Assembly: GCA_949825045.1 (NCBI GenBank) | Contig: OX463821.1 | Location: forward strand, 34,926,486 to 34,990,485 | Direction: 5' to 3' | Source of the DNA: Argyresthia goedartella | Lineage: Eukaryota; Arthropoda; Insecta; Lepidoptera; Argyresthiidae | DNA length: 64,000 nt | In this document: positions 10,968-21,929 of the stretch, piece by piece | How positions within the stretch are numbered: the stretch's first letter is position 1 | How the letters are laid out: the number at the start of each line of letters is the position of its first letter | Position numbers and translations under genes: made by a program | Notes under the pieces: generated by a model | The model's input: the letters and a program-made list of their open reading frames with translations, nothing else | The model's database searches: none | What the model was told of the DNA's origin: nothing

Positions 10968-11063
10968 AAAGTGGTCCAATGTAGAGAAGTGGCCAAAAAT
11001 GACGATTACTAAGTATGTGTAAATATCTACAGTAATAAAGACATTTGGAATTTGGAATTTGGA
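10968..11063 (+). mobile_element. LINE-U 3' end with (TTTGGAA)n tail
   Basis: It matches the last part of the LINE-U 3' UTR also seen at 5463-5720 and 58119-58370: 'ccaatgtagagaagtggc', 'atgacgattactaagtat', 'taaatatctacagtaataaa'. It ends in repeated 'tttggaa', a simple-repeat tail typical of some non-LTR elements. Strongly 5'-truncated. Confidence 0.7.
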
Positions 11064-11317
11064 GTAATGAATCACGGTCACTGGCTTCTCTGACCTCTAT
11101 GATTAAATCTTCCATCTCTTTTTCTAATCTTATCTCCTTCACCCAGTAATAATTTTCTAGTTACTAGAAAAGTTTTTCGACTGTACAAAGTCACAATTTT
11201 TACTTAGTACTTTTCTGGAGAGTTCTCTTCTGGAGAGTTCTCTTCTTGAGAATGGACCATTGCTTATTTCTTTTCAATCATGACGAAGAGGCATCTGATG
11301 CTATTTTAATGGAAAAC

Positions 11318-13040
11318 GAGGTTGATGCGGACTCACTATGATAACGGTGACGCAGGACCGCTGCGGGTGTGCGGGAGGTTGATGCGGACTCACTATGATA
11401 ACGGTGACGCAGGACCGCTGCGGGTGTGCGGGAGGTTGATGCGGACTCACTATGATAACGGTGACGCAGGACCGCTGCGGGTGTGCGGGAGGTTGATGCG
11501 GACTCACTATGATAACGGTGACGCAGGACCGCTGCGGGTGTGCGGGAGGTTGATGCGGACTCACTATGATAACGGTGACGCAGGACCGCTGCTTGTGTGC
11601 GGGAGGTTGATGCGGACTCACTATGATAACGGTGACGCAGGACCGCTGCGGGTGTGCGGGAGGTTGATGCGGACTCACTATGATAGCGGTGACGCAGGAC
11701 CGCTGCGGGTGTGCGGGAGGTTGATGCGGACTCACTATGATAGCGGTGACGCAGGACCGCTGCGGGTTTGCGGGAGGTTGATGCGGACTCACTATGATAA
11801 CGGTGACGCAGGACCGCTGCGGGTGTGCGGGAGGTTGATGCGGACTCACTATGATAACGGTGACGCAAGCCGCTGCGGGTGTGCGGGAGGTTGATGCGGA
11901 CTCACTATGATAACGGTGACGCAAGCCGCTGCGGGTGTGCGGGAGGTTGATGCGGACTCACTATGATAACGGTGACGCAAGCCGCTGCGGGTGTGCGGGA
12001 GGTTGATGCGGACTCACTATGATAACGGTGACGCAAGCCGCTGCGGGTGTGCGGGAGGTTGATGCGGACTCACTATGATAACGGTGACGCAAGCCGCTGC
12101 GGGTGTGCGGGAGGTTGATGCGGACTCACTATGATAACGGTGACGCAAGCCGCTGCGGGTGTGCGGGAGGTTGATGCGGACTCACTATGATAACGGTGAC
12201 GCAAGCCGCTGCGGGTGTGCGGGAGGTTGATGCGGACTCACTATGATAACGGTGACGCAAGCCGCTGCGGGTGTGCGGGAGGTTGATGCGGACTCACTAT
12301 GATAACGGTGATGCAAGCCGCTGCGGGTGTGCGGGAGGTTGATGCGGACTCACTATGATAACGGTGACGCAAGCCGCTGCGGGTGAGCGGGAGGTTGATG
12401 CGGACTCACTATGATAACGGTGACGCAAGCCGCTGCGGGTGTGCGGGAGGTTGATGCGGACTCACTATGATAACGGTGACGCAAGCCGCTGCGGGTGTGC
12501 GGGAGGTTGATGCGGACTCACTATGATAACGGTGACGCAGGACCGCTGCGGGTGTGCGGGAGGTTGATGCGGACTCACTATGATAACGGTGACGCAGGAC
12601 CGCTGCGGGTGTGCGGGAGGTTGATGCGGACTCACTATGATAACGGTGACGCAGGACCGCTGCGGGTGTGCGGGAGGTTGATGCGGGCTCACTATGATAA
12701 CGGTGACGCCGGACCGCTGCGGGTGTGCGGGAGGTTGATGCGGACTCACTATGATAACGGTGACGCAGGACCGCTGCGGGTGTGCGGGAGGTTGATGCGG
12801 ACTCACTATGATAACGGTGACGCAGGACCGCTGCGGGTGTGCGGGAGGTTGATGCGGACTCACTATGATAACGGTGACGCAGGACCGCTGCGGGTGTGCG
12901 GGAGGTTGATGCGGACTCACTATGATAACGGTGACGCAGGACCGCTGCGGGTGTGCGGGAGGTTGATGCGGACTCACTATGATAACGGTGACGCAGGACC
13001 GCTGCGGGTGTGCGGGAGGTTGATGCGGACTCACTATGAT
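11318..13040. repeat. 56/57-bp satellite array, left part
   Basis: About 30 head-to-tail units are present, containing 'gatgcggactcactatgata' and 'gaccgctgcgggtgtgcggg'. Type A units are 57 bp ('gacgcaggaccgc') and type B units are 56 bp ('gacgcaagccgc'). The order is A-type units to about 11855, twelve B-type units to about 12530, then A-type to the end. Marker variants ('gatagcgg' at 11682 and 11739, 'gatgcaag' near 12310, 'gacgccgg' near 12705) recur in the right part. The array stops at 13040 inside a unit because a LINE is inserted there. Confidence 0.95.
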
Positions 13041-13217
13041 TTTTTTTATTTATTTTTATTTATTTATTCAGAAACAAACAGTCTTACATATTTGTATACA
13101 ATACATAAACTCTTTATAAAACATAGACCTACAGTTTCCTTATTTAGTAAAAACATCTTTTATAATAGTTTAAATATCAAAGAAATAATAATGATGAAGA
13201 AGCAACAAAAAAAGCAT

Positions 13218-13445
13218 TATACATAAAAAGAAAGTTAAAAATTTCATACATGTTCAGTTTGATTTTCAGAACAATTTGAAAGACACTCCAAAGTTAAACT
13301 TTTGAAGCGTTTAAGAGATTCACTAAATATCTATACATAAAAAGAAAGTTAAAAATTTCATACATGTTCAGTTTGATTTTCAGAACAATTTGAAAGACAC
13401 TCCAAAGTTAAACTTTTGAAGCGTTTAAGAGATTCACTAAATATA
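13218..13445 (-). repeat. 114-bp tandem duplication across the ORF2 stop
   Basis: Two adjacent copies of a 114-bp segment (13218-13331 and 13332-13445) share 'aaaaatttcatacatgttca' and 'gaagcgtttaagagattcac'. The ORF2 stop codon lies in the 13332-13445 copy. The second copy therefore repeats the last codons of ORF2 inside the 3' UTR. The length is a multiple of 3. Confidence 0.9.
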
Positions 13446-16267
13446 TCTATATTTACTAACTTATCATTGTACAACCTGCAAGCACGTCTTATGAAACTAT
13501 TTCCAGCGTAATTTGTGTGACTACGGGGTATAACAAAGAGAGGCTTGCTTCGACAACTACGCTCACGACGACGAGGCACTCTAAACGACAATAAATGTAA
13601 TAATGGGGGGGAATCGATTATATTATTAATTATTTTAAAAAATATTGATATATCAATACAGTCACGACGACAACTTAATGAGTACATTTTTGCCTTTTTC
13701 AAGGACGTCACATAATCCGAATATGTGTTGCCAGTACGATATTCAAGGGCTCGAATAAATTTTTTCTGCACCCTTTCTATCCCGTCTATATGAATGTTAT
13801 AAAATGGGTTCCAAACAGCACTGGCGAACTCGAGATGACTGCGAACATAACTATTAAACAGTACCTTGTAAGTTAAGACTTTTTTGAAGGGCTTTCCTAC
13901 GCGGAGTATAAAACCAAGTTGTTTAAGAGCTTTATTTATAATGTGGTTCACATGAGGTACGAAAGTGAGCTTGGAATCCATTATTGTGCCTAGATCACGA
14001 ATTTGATCTACGCGGGCTAGTTCTCTTTGACAAAGTTCATATTTATAATTAATGGTTTGTATTTTTCTACTGAAACTTATTACAAAGCACTTAACTGGAT
14101 TTAAAAATAAGTTGTTTGAATTACAGAAAGATTCGAAATTATTAATGTCATTTTGCAGGACATCACAATCTCCCACACTTCGGATAACCCTAAATATTTT
14201 TGTATCGTCGGCATATAAGAGTAAACCAGAGCTGTTTGTAATTTCTGTGACGTCGTTTAGGTAAAGAACGAACAACAAAGGTCCTAAATGTGACCCTTGA
14301 GGGACACCCGAAGTGATGGGTTTGAGAATTGAAGTGTACCCACCTACTGCTACAGCCTGCGATCGATTTTCGATGTAGGATTTTATCCATCGAAATAGAT
14401 CCCCGTGTATACCCATCTGCCAAAGTTTCAACAGCAAGCGTTCATGACAAATTTTATCGAATGCTTTAGCAAAATCAGTATACACGGCATCCACTTGATA
14501 ATTGTTGTCCAAGGCTTCAAGTATAATTTCTGTATAGGATAAGAGATTTGTTTCAACACTTCGACCTTTAAGAAAACCGTGTTGATGAACAGTAACATGA
14601 CGGCGTACAGCGGCAGACAATTGGTCAGTAACAATCTTCTCCAAAATTTTGCCAAATTGACATAGTTTAGAAATTGGCCGATATTTCTCAATGTCACAGC
14701 TGATATCTCCCTTAGGTATCGGTGTAATTAGAGCACGTTTCCAAATAGAGGGAACACAACCTTCGCGAAGTGATTTTTCAAAAAGCAAAGTGATTGGAAT
14801 TGATAACTCAGACGCACATTTGTTAATAATAACAGGATGAATGCAATCTGGTCCGGCACCTTTATTTACGTTAATAGACTTAAGGTATTTATGAACAAGG
14901 TCTTTAGTTAAAAATATTGTATCCATCTCAAAAACTGTATTATGTACCGGCGGAAGATTGTTCAAATCAATCATGTTATTACTAGGTTTTTCAAAAACAG
15001 AGTGGAAATGTTCATTAAACATGTCACAAATCTGAGAACCAGTTGAAGCTGAAATACCTTTATAGTACATTATTTGTGGTAGACCACTCTTCGCGTAGAT
15101 TGACTTCATGTAAGACCAGAAAAATTTCGGGTTTGATGTGATTTTATTTTCAGTTGAGTTTATAAAATTTCTATAGCATATAGGTTCCAATTTATCAACT
15201 CTTTTCCTTAGACACCTAAAACTGTCACGATCTAAAGGATTTCCGTATGTCTTCCATAGTTTGTGGTACTTTCTTTTTTCATTTAATAACCTTCTAAGTG
15301 GCTTTGTGTGCCAAGGAGGCCTATTAATGGAAGTGCGTAGAGGACGCTTTGGGACATGCGCGTCTATTAAACGATTTAGTATTGTATATAAAATTAATGT
15401 ACACTCCTCCAAAGAACGACCTGAAAATTGTGCAAACCAGTCTATTTCAGATAGTTCGCGATTAATTTCATCAAAATTAGAGTTAAAAAAGCAATATCTA
15501 ACAGTAGGAGCGGGCTTAAGAATAGGTGAGTAATCTAAACTTAACTCAATTTCAACGGCTTTATGATGCCGGTCCTCTTTTATTAAAGGGTTTGGGCTAC
15601 TAGTAACGGCGCAATTTCTATTACTTAAAATAAGGTCTAATAACCGATGATTTATATTAAAACTACTGTTAAATTGTTGTAACCCTGTAAAGCATAAAAA
15701 CTCTTGCAATGGCTCCACTGTTGGTTTGGTACCATTATCAAGACACATATGTCTACAACTCGAGTTCGACCACTCAGCATCTGATACGTTAAAATCTCCA
15801 GTAATAAGGAAAACATCGTCAGAATGTTCTGTTACAATCCGACTACAAATATCAAAAAAGTTAATTAATGCGCTTGTATATAAATGCCCTTGCGGAATGT
15901 AAACACAACAAATATGCAATGATTTATGCCTACTGTTATTAGATAATGGTATTGATACCCAGACGCACTCGGAGGACGCGGCGGGGGGGCAGGGCCAGTG
16001 CCGGCGCACGGGCTGGTAATCACGGTGAACCGCCACCATAGCGCCGCCACCTCGCTCCAAATCAGTCGCCTCAGCCGATCGATCGCAACGATAGACTAAA
16101 TATCTAGTGTCGAAGATTTCCCCGTCGTAGAAGTTTTTGTTTAGCCAGGATTCCGTTATACAAATGAAATCATAATGAGACTGTGCTACCTGTGAATAAA
16201 ATCTATGTGTTTTTGTACGAAGTCCGCATACGTTTTGATAATAACCGCTTAGGGTAATGTTAGCCAT
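13358..16267 (-). CDS. LINE ORF2: endonuclease-reverse transcriptase (969 aa)
   Basis: This enzyme nicks target DNA and primes cDNA synthesis from the nick. The N-terminal APE-type endonuclease is visible as QNVCGLRTK (N12), ICITESW (E39), GDFNV at 157-161, LLDLIL, and a terminal DRHH near 232 in place of the more usual SDH. The reverse transcriptase covers roughly residues 440-760: PIPKGD with YRPIS, QHGFLKGRS, YTDFAKAFD with catalytic D598, SGVPQGSHLGPLLF, and YADD at 685-688. A C-terminal region with FNSYVRSHLEFASAVWNP follows. The length is normal for a CR1/Jockey-group ORF2 and no stops interrupt it. The ATG at 16267 opens directly before the endonuclease, so I prefer it as the start. 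The substitution at the last endonuclease motif is the only oddity. Confidence 0.93.
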   Translation of the reverse strand: MANITLSGYYQNVCGLRTKTHRFYSQVAQSHYDFICITESWLNKNFYDGEIFDTRYLVYRCDRSAEATDLERGGGAMVAVHRDYQPVRRHWPCPPAASSECVWVSIPLSNNSRHKSLHICCVYIPQGHLYTSALINFFDICSRIVTEHSDDVFLITGDFNVSDAEWSNSSCRHMCLDNGTKPTVEPLQEFLCFTGLQQFNSSFNINHRLLDLILSNRNCAVTSSPNPLIKEDRHHKAVEIELSLDYSPILKPAPTVRYCFFNSNFDEINRELSEIDWFAQFSGRSLEECTLILYTILNRLIDAHVPKRPLRTSINRPPWHTKPLRRLLNEKRKYHKLWKTYGNPLDRDSFRCLRKRVDKLEPICYRNFINSTENKITSNPKFFWSYMKSIYAKSGLPQIMYYKGISASTGSQICDMFNEHFHSVFEKPSNNMIDLNNLPPVHNTVFEMDTIFLTKDLVHKYLKSINVNKGAGPDCIHPVIINKCASELSIPITLLFEKSLREGCVPSIWKRALITPIPKGDISCDIEKYRPISKLCQFGKILEKIVTDQLSAAVRRHVTVHQHGFLKGRSVETNLLSYTEIILEALDNNYQVDAVYTDFAKAFDKICHERLLLKLWQMGIHGDLFRWIKSYIENRSQAVAVGGYTSILKPITSGVPQGSHLGPLLFVLYLNDVTEITNSSGLLLYADDTKIFRVIRSVGDCDVLQNDINNFESFCNSNNLFLNPVKCFVISFSRKIQTINYKYELCQRELARVDQIRDLGTIMDSKLTFVPHVNHIINKALKQLGFILRVGKPFKKVLTYKVLFNSYVRSHLEFASAVWNPFYNIHIDGIERVQKKFIRALEYRTGNTYSDYVTSLKKAKMYSLSCRRDCIDISIFFKIINNIIDSPPLLHLLSFRVPRRRERSCRSKPLFVIPRSHTNYAGNSFIRRACRLYNDKLVNIDIFSESLKRFKSLTLECLSNCSENQTEHV

Positions 16268-16571
16268 TAGTGATAAAGGGAAAATATATTAATATTAAAG
16301 TGTGTGTAATTAAGATAGGTTGTGAATATGTATTGCGGAACACATAGATATTTTTAAATTTTGGATAGCAATAGTTAACTGATACAAAAATATGTAAGAC
16401 GTAAATAGTTTCAATAATAGTGATTGCAGGCTGAACTTTCCATTTAACCAATTGTTGGCATTGTTTACATAATAATAACGTGAAGTATGCATACAATATA
16501 AGGTAGGTGTGGGTATGAAAACAAATTAACAAATGTAGGAGTGAAAACAAATTAACAAAACAAGTACATAG

Positions 16572-17549
16572 TCACTTTATCTTGTCCAAATCGAGATTCT
16601 TGTTTATCAACGTAACCTTAGAAGTTTCCGTCTTTCTCGCGAGAATTTTGCAGTCTCGGACCCATAAATATGCGAGTTTTCCATCTTTTTTCAATTGGCG
16701 AGCACGTTTAAGCAGTAGCTTGGTGGTCGGTGTCAGATGATCACCCAGAAACAGGTTAACAGCTGGACCGTCTAACCCTAAGGAAGCTGTTGTGATGCCC
16801 CTACGCGCCCGCACTGCTGATAGTAGTTCATCCTTGTATATGCGCCGAGTGAATTTTACTATGACGGCCGGAGTGTTAATTGTTGTGTTTTCGTCATTGT
16901 TGTTACCAACTCCAGTTCCATAACGACGTACCCGCTGTATGCAGTCAATGGAATTTACGTCCATTGTAAGTCCAACGACAGTAAATATACTTTGAAGGAT
17001 GCTTAATAAGTTTTCATTCTTTTTAAATGGCAAACCTGAAATCTCAACATTATTCATCCTAGAATATTGCTCTCGTGTATCATTTTGTTGTTGAAGGGTA
17101 GATATTGTGTTCTTCGCAGTAGATAATTCGGACTGCAAAGTAGGTATTTCGTCACATACTTTCTCGAGCTTAATTAATCTATTCTCTAAGTCAGAGAAGC
17201 GGTTTTCCATTTCGGTAAATTTTGTATTTATATTATGAATACCTGTAGAACATGATTGAATATCGGATTTCAGGGTATTTATGTCCGACTTCATTGAGGA
17301 AAAATCAGCTCGAAATTCTTTTATTTCTTTGAGGACGGCCGCAATACCTTCAGTCTCATTTAGGGATCCAGGAACAGTCACATTAGGCAAGTTACGACAA
17401 TTCGGACACCTCCATGCTGCTTTTCTGTCGGCGCCCATACGTCTGTATCCAGACTCCGTTACACCAGCACAGGCATAGTGCAGAGACCTATGGCATCCTT
17501 TACACACAACTGCATCAGTCACTTCATCATTACACATGCTACAAATCAT
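16572..17549 (-). CDS. LINE ORF1: PHD-finger, coiled-coil RNA-binding protein (325 aa)
   Basis: The N-terminus is a PHD-type zinc finger with the C4HC3 ligand pattern C3, C6, C16, C19, H24, C27, C48, C51 (C48 and C51 in WRCPNC). Residues about 75-160 are heptad-rich and predicted coiled coil, which would allow multimerisation as in other LINE ORF1 proteins. A mid-region (EISGLPFKKNENL onward) resembles an RRM-like fold. The C-terminal block, with HLTPTTKLLLKRAR and YLWVRDCKILARK, resembles the FP-type C-terminal domain found in many insect LINE ORF1 proteins. The expected role is binding the LINE RNA in the ribonucleoprotein. It lies 304 bp upstream of ORF2. The start at 17549 is 5 residues or fewer before the finger and is the natural one. 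Confidence 0.88.
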   Translation of the reverse strand: MICSMCNDEVTDAVVCKGCHRSLHYACAGVTESGYRRMGADRKAAWRCPNCRNLPNVTVPGSLNETEGIAAVLKEIKEFRADFSSMKSDINTLKSDIQSCSTGIHNINTKFTEMENRFSDLENRLIKLEKVCDEIPTLQSELSTAKNTISTLQQQNDTREQYSRMNNVEISGLPFKKNENLLSILQSIFTVVGLTMDVNSIDCIQRVRRYGTGVGNNNDENTTINTPAVIVKFTRRIYKDELLSAVRARRGITTASLGLDGPAVNLFLGDHLTPTTKLLLKRARQLKKDGKLAYLWVRDCKILARKTETSKVTLINKNLDLDKIK

Positions 17550-17631
17550 TTTTCTTCGATGTAAAAGCTTTGTTACACAGCGACGGTCGGATGTTTACGC
17601 GATAACGATGTAGTGTACGATAACGGTGTAG

Positions 17632-20600
17632 TATGATAACGGTGACGCAGGACCGCTGCGGGTGTGCGGGAGGTTGATGCGGACTCACTATGATAACGGT
17701 GACGCAGGACCGCTGCGGGTGTGCGGGAGGTTGATGCGGACTCACTATGATAGCGGTGACGCAGGACCGCTGCGGGTGTGCGGGAGGTTGATGCGGACTC
17801 ACTATGATAGCGGTGACGCAGGACCGCTGCGGGTTTGCGGGAGGTTGATGCGGACTCACTATGATAACGGTGACGCAGGACCGCTGCGGGTGTGCGGGAG
17901 GTTGATGCGGACTCACTATGATAACGGTGACGCAAGCCGCTGCGGGTGTGCGGGAGGTTGATGCGGACTCACTATGATAACGGTGACGCAAGCCGCTGCG
18001 GGTGTGCGGGAGGTTGATGCGGACTCACTATGATAACGGTGACGCAAGCCGCTGCGGGTGTGCGGGAGGTTGATGCGGACTCACTATGATAACGGTGACG
18101 CAAGCCGCTGCGGGTGTGCGGGAGGTTGATGCGGACTCACTATGATAACGGTGACGCAAGCCGCTGCGGGTGTGCGGGAGGTTGATGCGGACTCACTATG
18201 ATAACGGTGACGCAAGCCGCTGCGGGTGTGCGGGAGGTTGATGCGGACTCACTATGATAACGGTGACGCAAGCCGCTGCGGGTGTGCGGGAGGTTGATGC
18301 GGACTCACTATGATAACGGTGACGCAAGCCGCTGCGGGTGTGCGGGAGGTTGATGCGGACTCACTATGATAACGGTGACGCAAGCCGCTGCGGGTGTGCG
18401 GGAGGTTGATGCGGACTCACTATGATAACGGTGACGCAAGCCGCTGCGGGTGTGCGGGAGGTTGATGCGGACTCACTATGATAACGGTGACGCAAGCCGC
18501 TGCGGGTGTGCGGGAGGTTGATGCGGACTCACTATGATAACGGTGACGCAAGCCGCTGCGGGTGTGCGGGAGGTTGATGCGGACTCACTATGATAACGGT
18601 GACGCAGGACCGCTGCGGGTGTGCGGGAGGTTGATGCGGACTCACTATGATAACGGTGACGCAGGACCGCTGCGGGTGTGCGGGAGGTTGATGCGGACTC
18701 ACTATGATAACGGTGACGCAGGACCGCTGCGGGTGTGCGGGAGGTTGATGCGGACTCACTATGATAGCGGTGACGCAGGACCGCTGCGGGTGTGCGGGAG
18801 GTTGATGCGGACTCACTATGATAGCGGTGACGCAGGACCGCTGCGGGTGTGCGGGAGGTTGATGCGGACTCACTATGATAACGGTGACGCAGGACCGCTG
18901 CGGGTGTGCGGGAGGTTGATGCGGACTCACTATGATAACGGTGACGCAAGCCGCTGCGGGTGTGCGGGAGGTTGATGCGGACTCACTATGATAACGGTGA
19001 CGCAAGCCGCTGCGGGTGTGCGGGAGGTTGATGCGGACTCACTATGATAACGGTGACGCAAGCCGCTGCGGGTGTGCGGGGGGTTGATGCGGACTCACTA
19101 TGATAACGGTGACGCAAGCCGCTGCGGGTGTGCGGGAGGTTGATGCGGACTCACTATGATAACGGTGACGCAAGCCGCTGCGGGTGTGCGGGAGGTTGAT
19201 GCGGACTCACTATGATAACGGTGACGCAAGCCGCTGCGGGTGTGCGGGAGGTTGATGCGGACTCACTATGATAACGGTGACGCAAGCCGCTGCGGGTGTG
19301 CGGGAGGTTGATGCGGACTCACTATGATAACGGTGACGCAAGCCGCTGCGGGTGTGCGGGAGGTTGATGCGGACTCACTATGATAACGGTGACGCAAGCC
19401 GCTGCGGGTGTGCGGGAGGTTGATGCGGACTCACTATGATAACGGTGATGCAAGCCGCTGAGGGTGTGCGGGAGGTTGATGCGGACTCACTATGATAACG
19501 GTGACGCAAGCCGCTGCGGGTGTGCGGGAGGTTGATGCGGACTCACTATGATAACGGTGACGCAAGCCGCTGCGGGTGTGCGGGAGGTTGATGCGGACTC
19601 ACTATGATAACGGTGACGCAAGCCGCTGCGGGTGTGCGGGAGGTTGATGCGGACTCACTATGATAACGGTGACGCAGGACCGCTACGGGTGTGCGGGAGG
19701 TTGATGCGGACTCACTATGATAACGGTGACGCAGGACCGCTGCGGGTGTGCGGGAGGTTGATGCGGACTCACTATGATAACGGTGACGCAGGACCGCTGC
19801 GGGTGTGCGGGAGGTTGATGCGGGCTCACTATGATAACGGTGACGCCGGACCGCTGCGGGTGTGCGGGAGGTTGATGCGGACTCACTATGATAACGGTGA
19901 CGCAGGACCGCTGCGGGTGTGCGGGAGGTTGATGCGGACTCACTATGATAACGGTGACGCAGGACCGCTGCGGGTGTGCGGGAGGTTGATGCGGACTCAC
20001 TATGATAACGGTGACGCAGGACCGCTGCGGGTGTGCGGGACGTTGATGCGGACTCACTATGATAACGGTGACGCAGGGCCGCTGCGGGTGTGCGGGAGGT
20101 TGATGCGGACTCACTATGATAACGGTGACGCAGGACCGCTGCGGGTGTGCGGGAGGTTGATGCGGGCTCACTATGATAACGGTGACGCAGGACCGCTGCG
20201 GGTGTGCGGGAGGTTGATGCGGGCTCACTATGATAACGGTGACGCAGGGCCGCTGCGGGTGTGCGGGAGGTTGATGCGGACTCACTATGATAACGGTGAC
20301 GCAGGACCGCTGCGGGTGTGCGGGAGATTGATGCGGGCTCACTATGATAACGGTGACGCAGGACCGCTGCGGGTGTGCGGGAGGTTGATGCGGACTCACT
20401 ATGATAACGGTGACGCAGGACCGCTGCGGGTGTGCGGGAGGTTGATGCGGACTCACTATGATAACGGTGACACAGGACCGCTGCGGGTGTGCGGGAGGTT
20501 GATGCGGGCTCACTATGATAACGGTGACGCAGGACCGCTGCGGGTGTGCGGGAGGTTGATGCGGGCTCACTATGATAACGGTGACGCAGGGCCGCTGCGG

Positions 20601-20840
20601 GTGTGCGGGAGGTTGATGCGGACTCACTATGATAACGGTGACGCAGGGCCGCTGCGGGTGTGCGGGAGGTTGATGCGGACTCACTATGATAACGGTGACG
20701 CAGGACCGCTGCGGGTGTGCGGGAGGTTGATGCGGACTCACTATGATAACGGTGACGCAGGACCGCTGCGGGTGTGCGGGAGGTTGATGCGGACTCACTA
20801 TGATAACGGTGACGCAGGACCGCTGCGGGTGTGCGGGAGG
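17632..20840. repeat. 56/57-bp satellite array, right part
   Basis: About 57 more units of the satellite. The order is five A-type units, twelve B-type, six A-type, thirteen B-type, then some twenty A-type. The paired 'gatagcgg' variants at 17749 and 17806 recur at 18763 and 18820, giving a higher-order period of 1014 bp. The 'gatgcaag' (about 19446) and 'gacgccgg' (about 19843) markers repeat the order seen in the left part. Long open frames on both strands exist because type A is 19 codons long; they are not evidence of a protein. The array ends at 20840, followed by 'tgggcggggcgtcacgccct'. Confidence 0.95.
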
Positions 20841-21929
20841 TGGGCGGGGCGTCACGCCCTCCTCGACTTCCCCTTTCCCCTATGGCCATCCCAACTTGAC
20901 GCGAACTATAACTTCTTGTGTGCTGCTCTTTATGTATTTTTCTTCCGATATACAATTATGCACTATTACTCTATCAAAGTAACAACTAGTCTTTTCTAGT
21001 CGTTTTCTCTGTGAAAATACTACCTTTATCAGATAGTTTACCTATTTCAATAGTGGTGTGTATTGCTTTATTTTCAGTAAGTACAATCGCGTTCACGTCA
21101 ATTGAATCCGTAGTCTAGGACGATCGCGTTAAAGATGGGACGTGGTGCAATTGACGATAACGCGACAGTACCGCTACTAGCTCAGTATAATACTGCCTCC
21201 TGCTCACTAAGTATTACCATTATTTAAATTTTATTATTATTAATGTTCATTTGCACAGCATTACGAAACTTGTTCCAAATCACTGCAAATATTGCATAGA
21301 GACATATACATTAATGTTAGTAGAGAACCCAGAATAAATACATAATTAAACTCAACAATTACTCGAATAATAATTCCAACCCACAACAAAATGGATGCCC
21401 AATTAGTGGACGGAAAAACGATCACATTTCCCACAATTTTTGGTTGATGTGAGCTGGTGAATAACAGGTCCGCATTGGCTACTGACTTGTATGAACGTAA
21501 GCGCCTATTGGAGTTGTGTTTATAAACAGATTTCCTAAGTTTTTCCTTCACTTCCCAGAGTGTGTTTGTTTGTTTCTTCCCCGCTTGTATTCCTAACAAT
21601 ATTGCGCCATCTTATATTGAAAAGCAAATCCGTTCACAATGCGGAAATGTATTTCGCATTTCCGTGTACCGCCAGCATAACAGAGGACTACATCGGTACA
21701 GACAGCAGCGGCAAATTGTCGAGGGTGTTTGCCGAGCAGACATGTTTGCACACCCATCCACTGCCCATGCCGACCGTACCATATACACGCGATTATATTA
21801 TGTTCTGCTGCTACCGCCTCTCTTCTAGTCAACAATTAAATGTTGTCGTAATGTAATAGACACTTAGGCCATACAGTATTTAAGTAGCTTTTAGAAAATT
21901 TTTACAGGACATGGTTTATGTGTACGACC
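20841..21929. other. unassigned region
   Basis: No recognised gene. Short overlapping frames near 21560-21850 on both strands lack motifs. The sequence is ordinary AT-rich DNA, apart from a GC-rich edge at 20841-20870 next to the satellite. Confidence 0.4.

Larger units (their letters stand above)
13041..17631 (-). mobile_element. full-length CR1-like LINE inserted in the satellite
   Basis: A complete-looking non-LTR retrotransposon on the minus strand with a short 5' UTR, ORF1 (17549-16572), a 304-bp spacer, ORF2 (16267-13358), a 3' UTR and an A-rich tail. The tail is T-rich on the plus strand at 13041-13071 and contains AATAAA-like motifs. It interrupts a satellite unit at TATGAT: this hexamer is present at 13035-13040 and again at 17632-17637, a plausible 6-bp target-site duplication, and removing the element restores a normal unit. 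PHD-containing ORF1 proteins together with APE-type endonuclease ORF2 are known from CR1-like elements. Both ORFs are uninterrupted, so the insertion is young. Confidence 0.9.

Noticed and set aside
11278..13226. Long repetitive ORFs of 190-243 codons on both strands
   Set aside because: They are by-products of the 57-bp satellite unit; several frames are open at once, on both strands, and the 56-bp units break them.
11318..20840. CRISPR-like array
   Set aside because: Units are contiguous with no unique spacers, and the setting is an animal genome with LINEs and SINEs.
19546..20999. ORFs of 390-469 codons in the right satellite array
   Set aside because: Same reason: satellite translation, with no non-repeat domain, and overlapping frames on both strands.
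21560..21856. Overlapping 80-98-codon ORFs on both strands
   Set aside because: Mutually overlapping shadows with no motif; none stands out.
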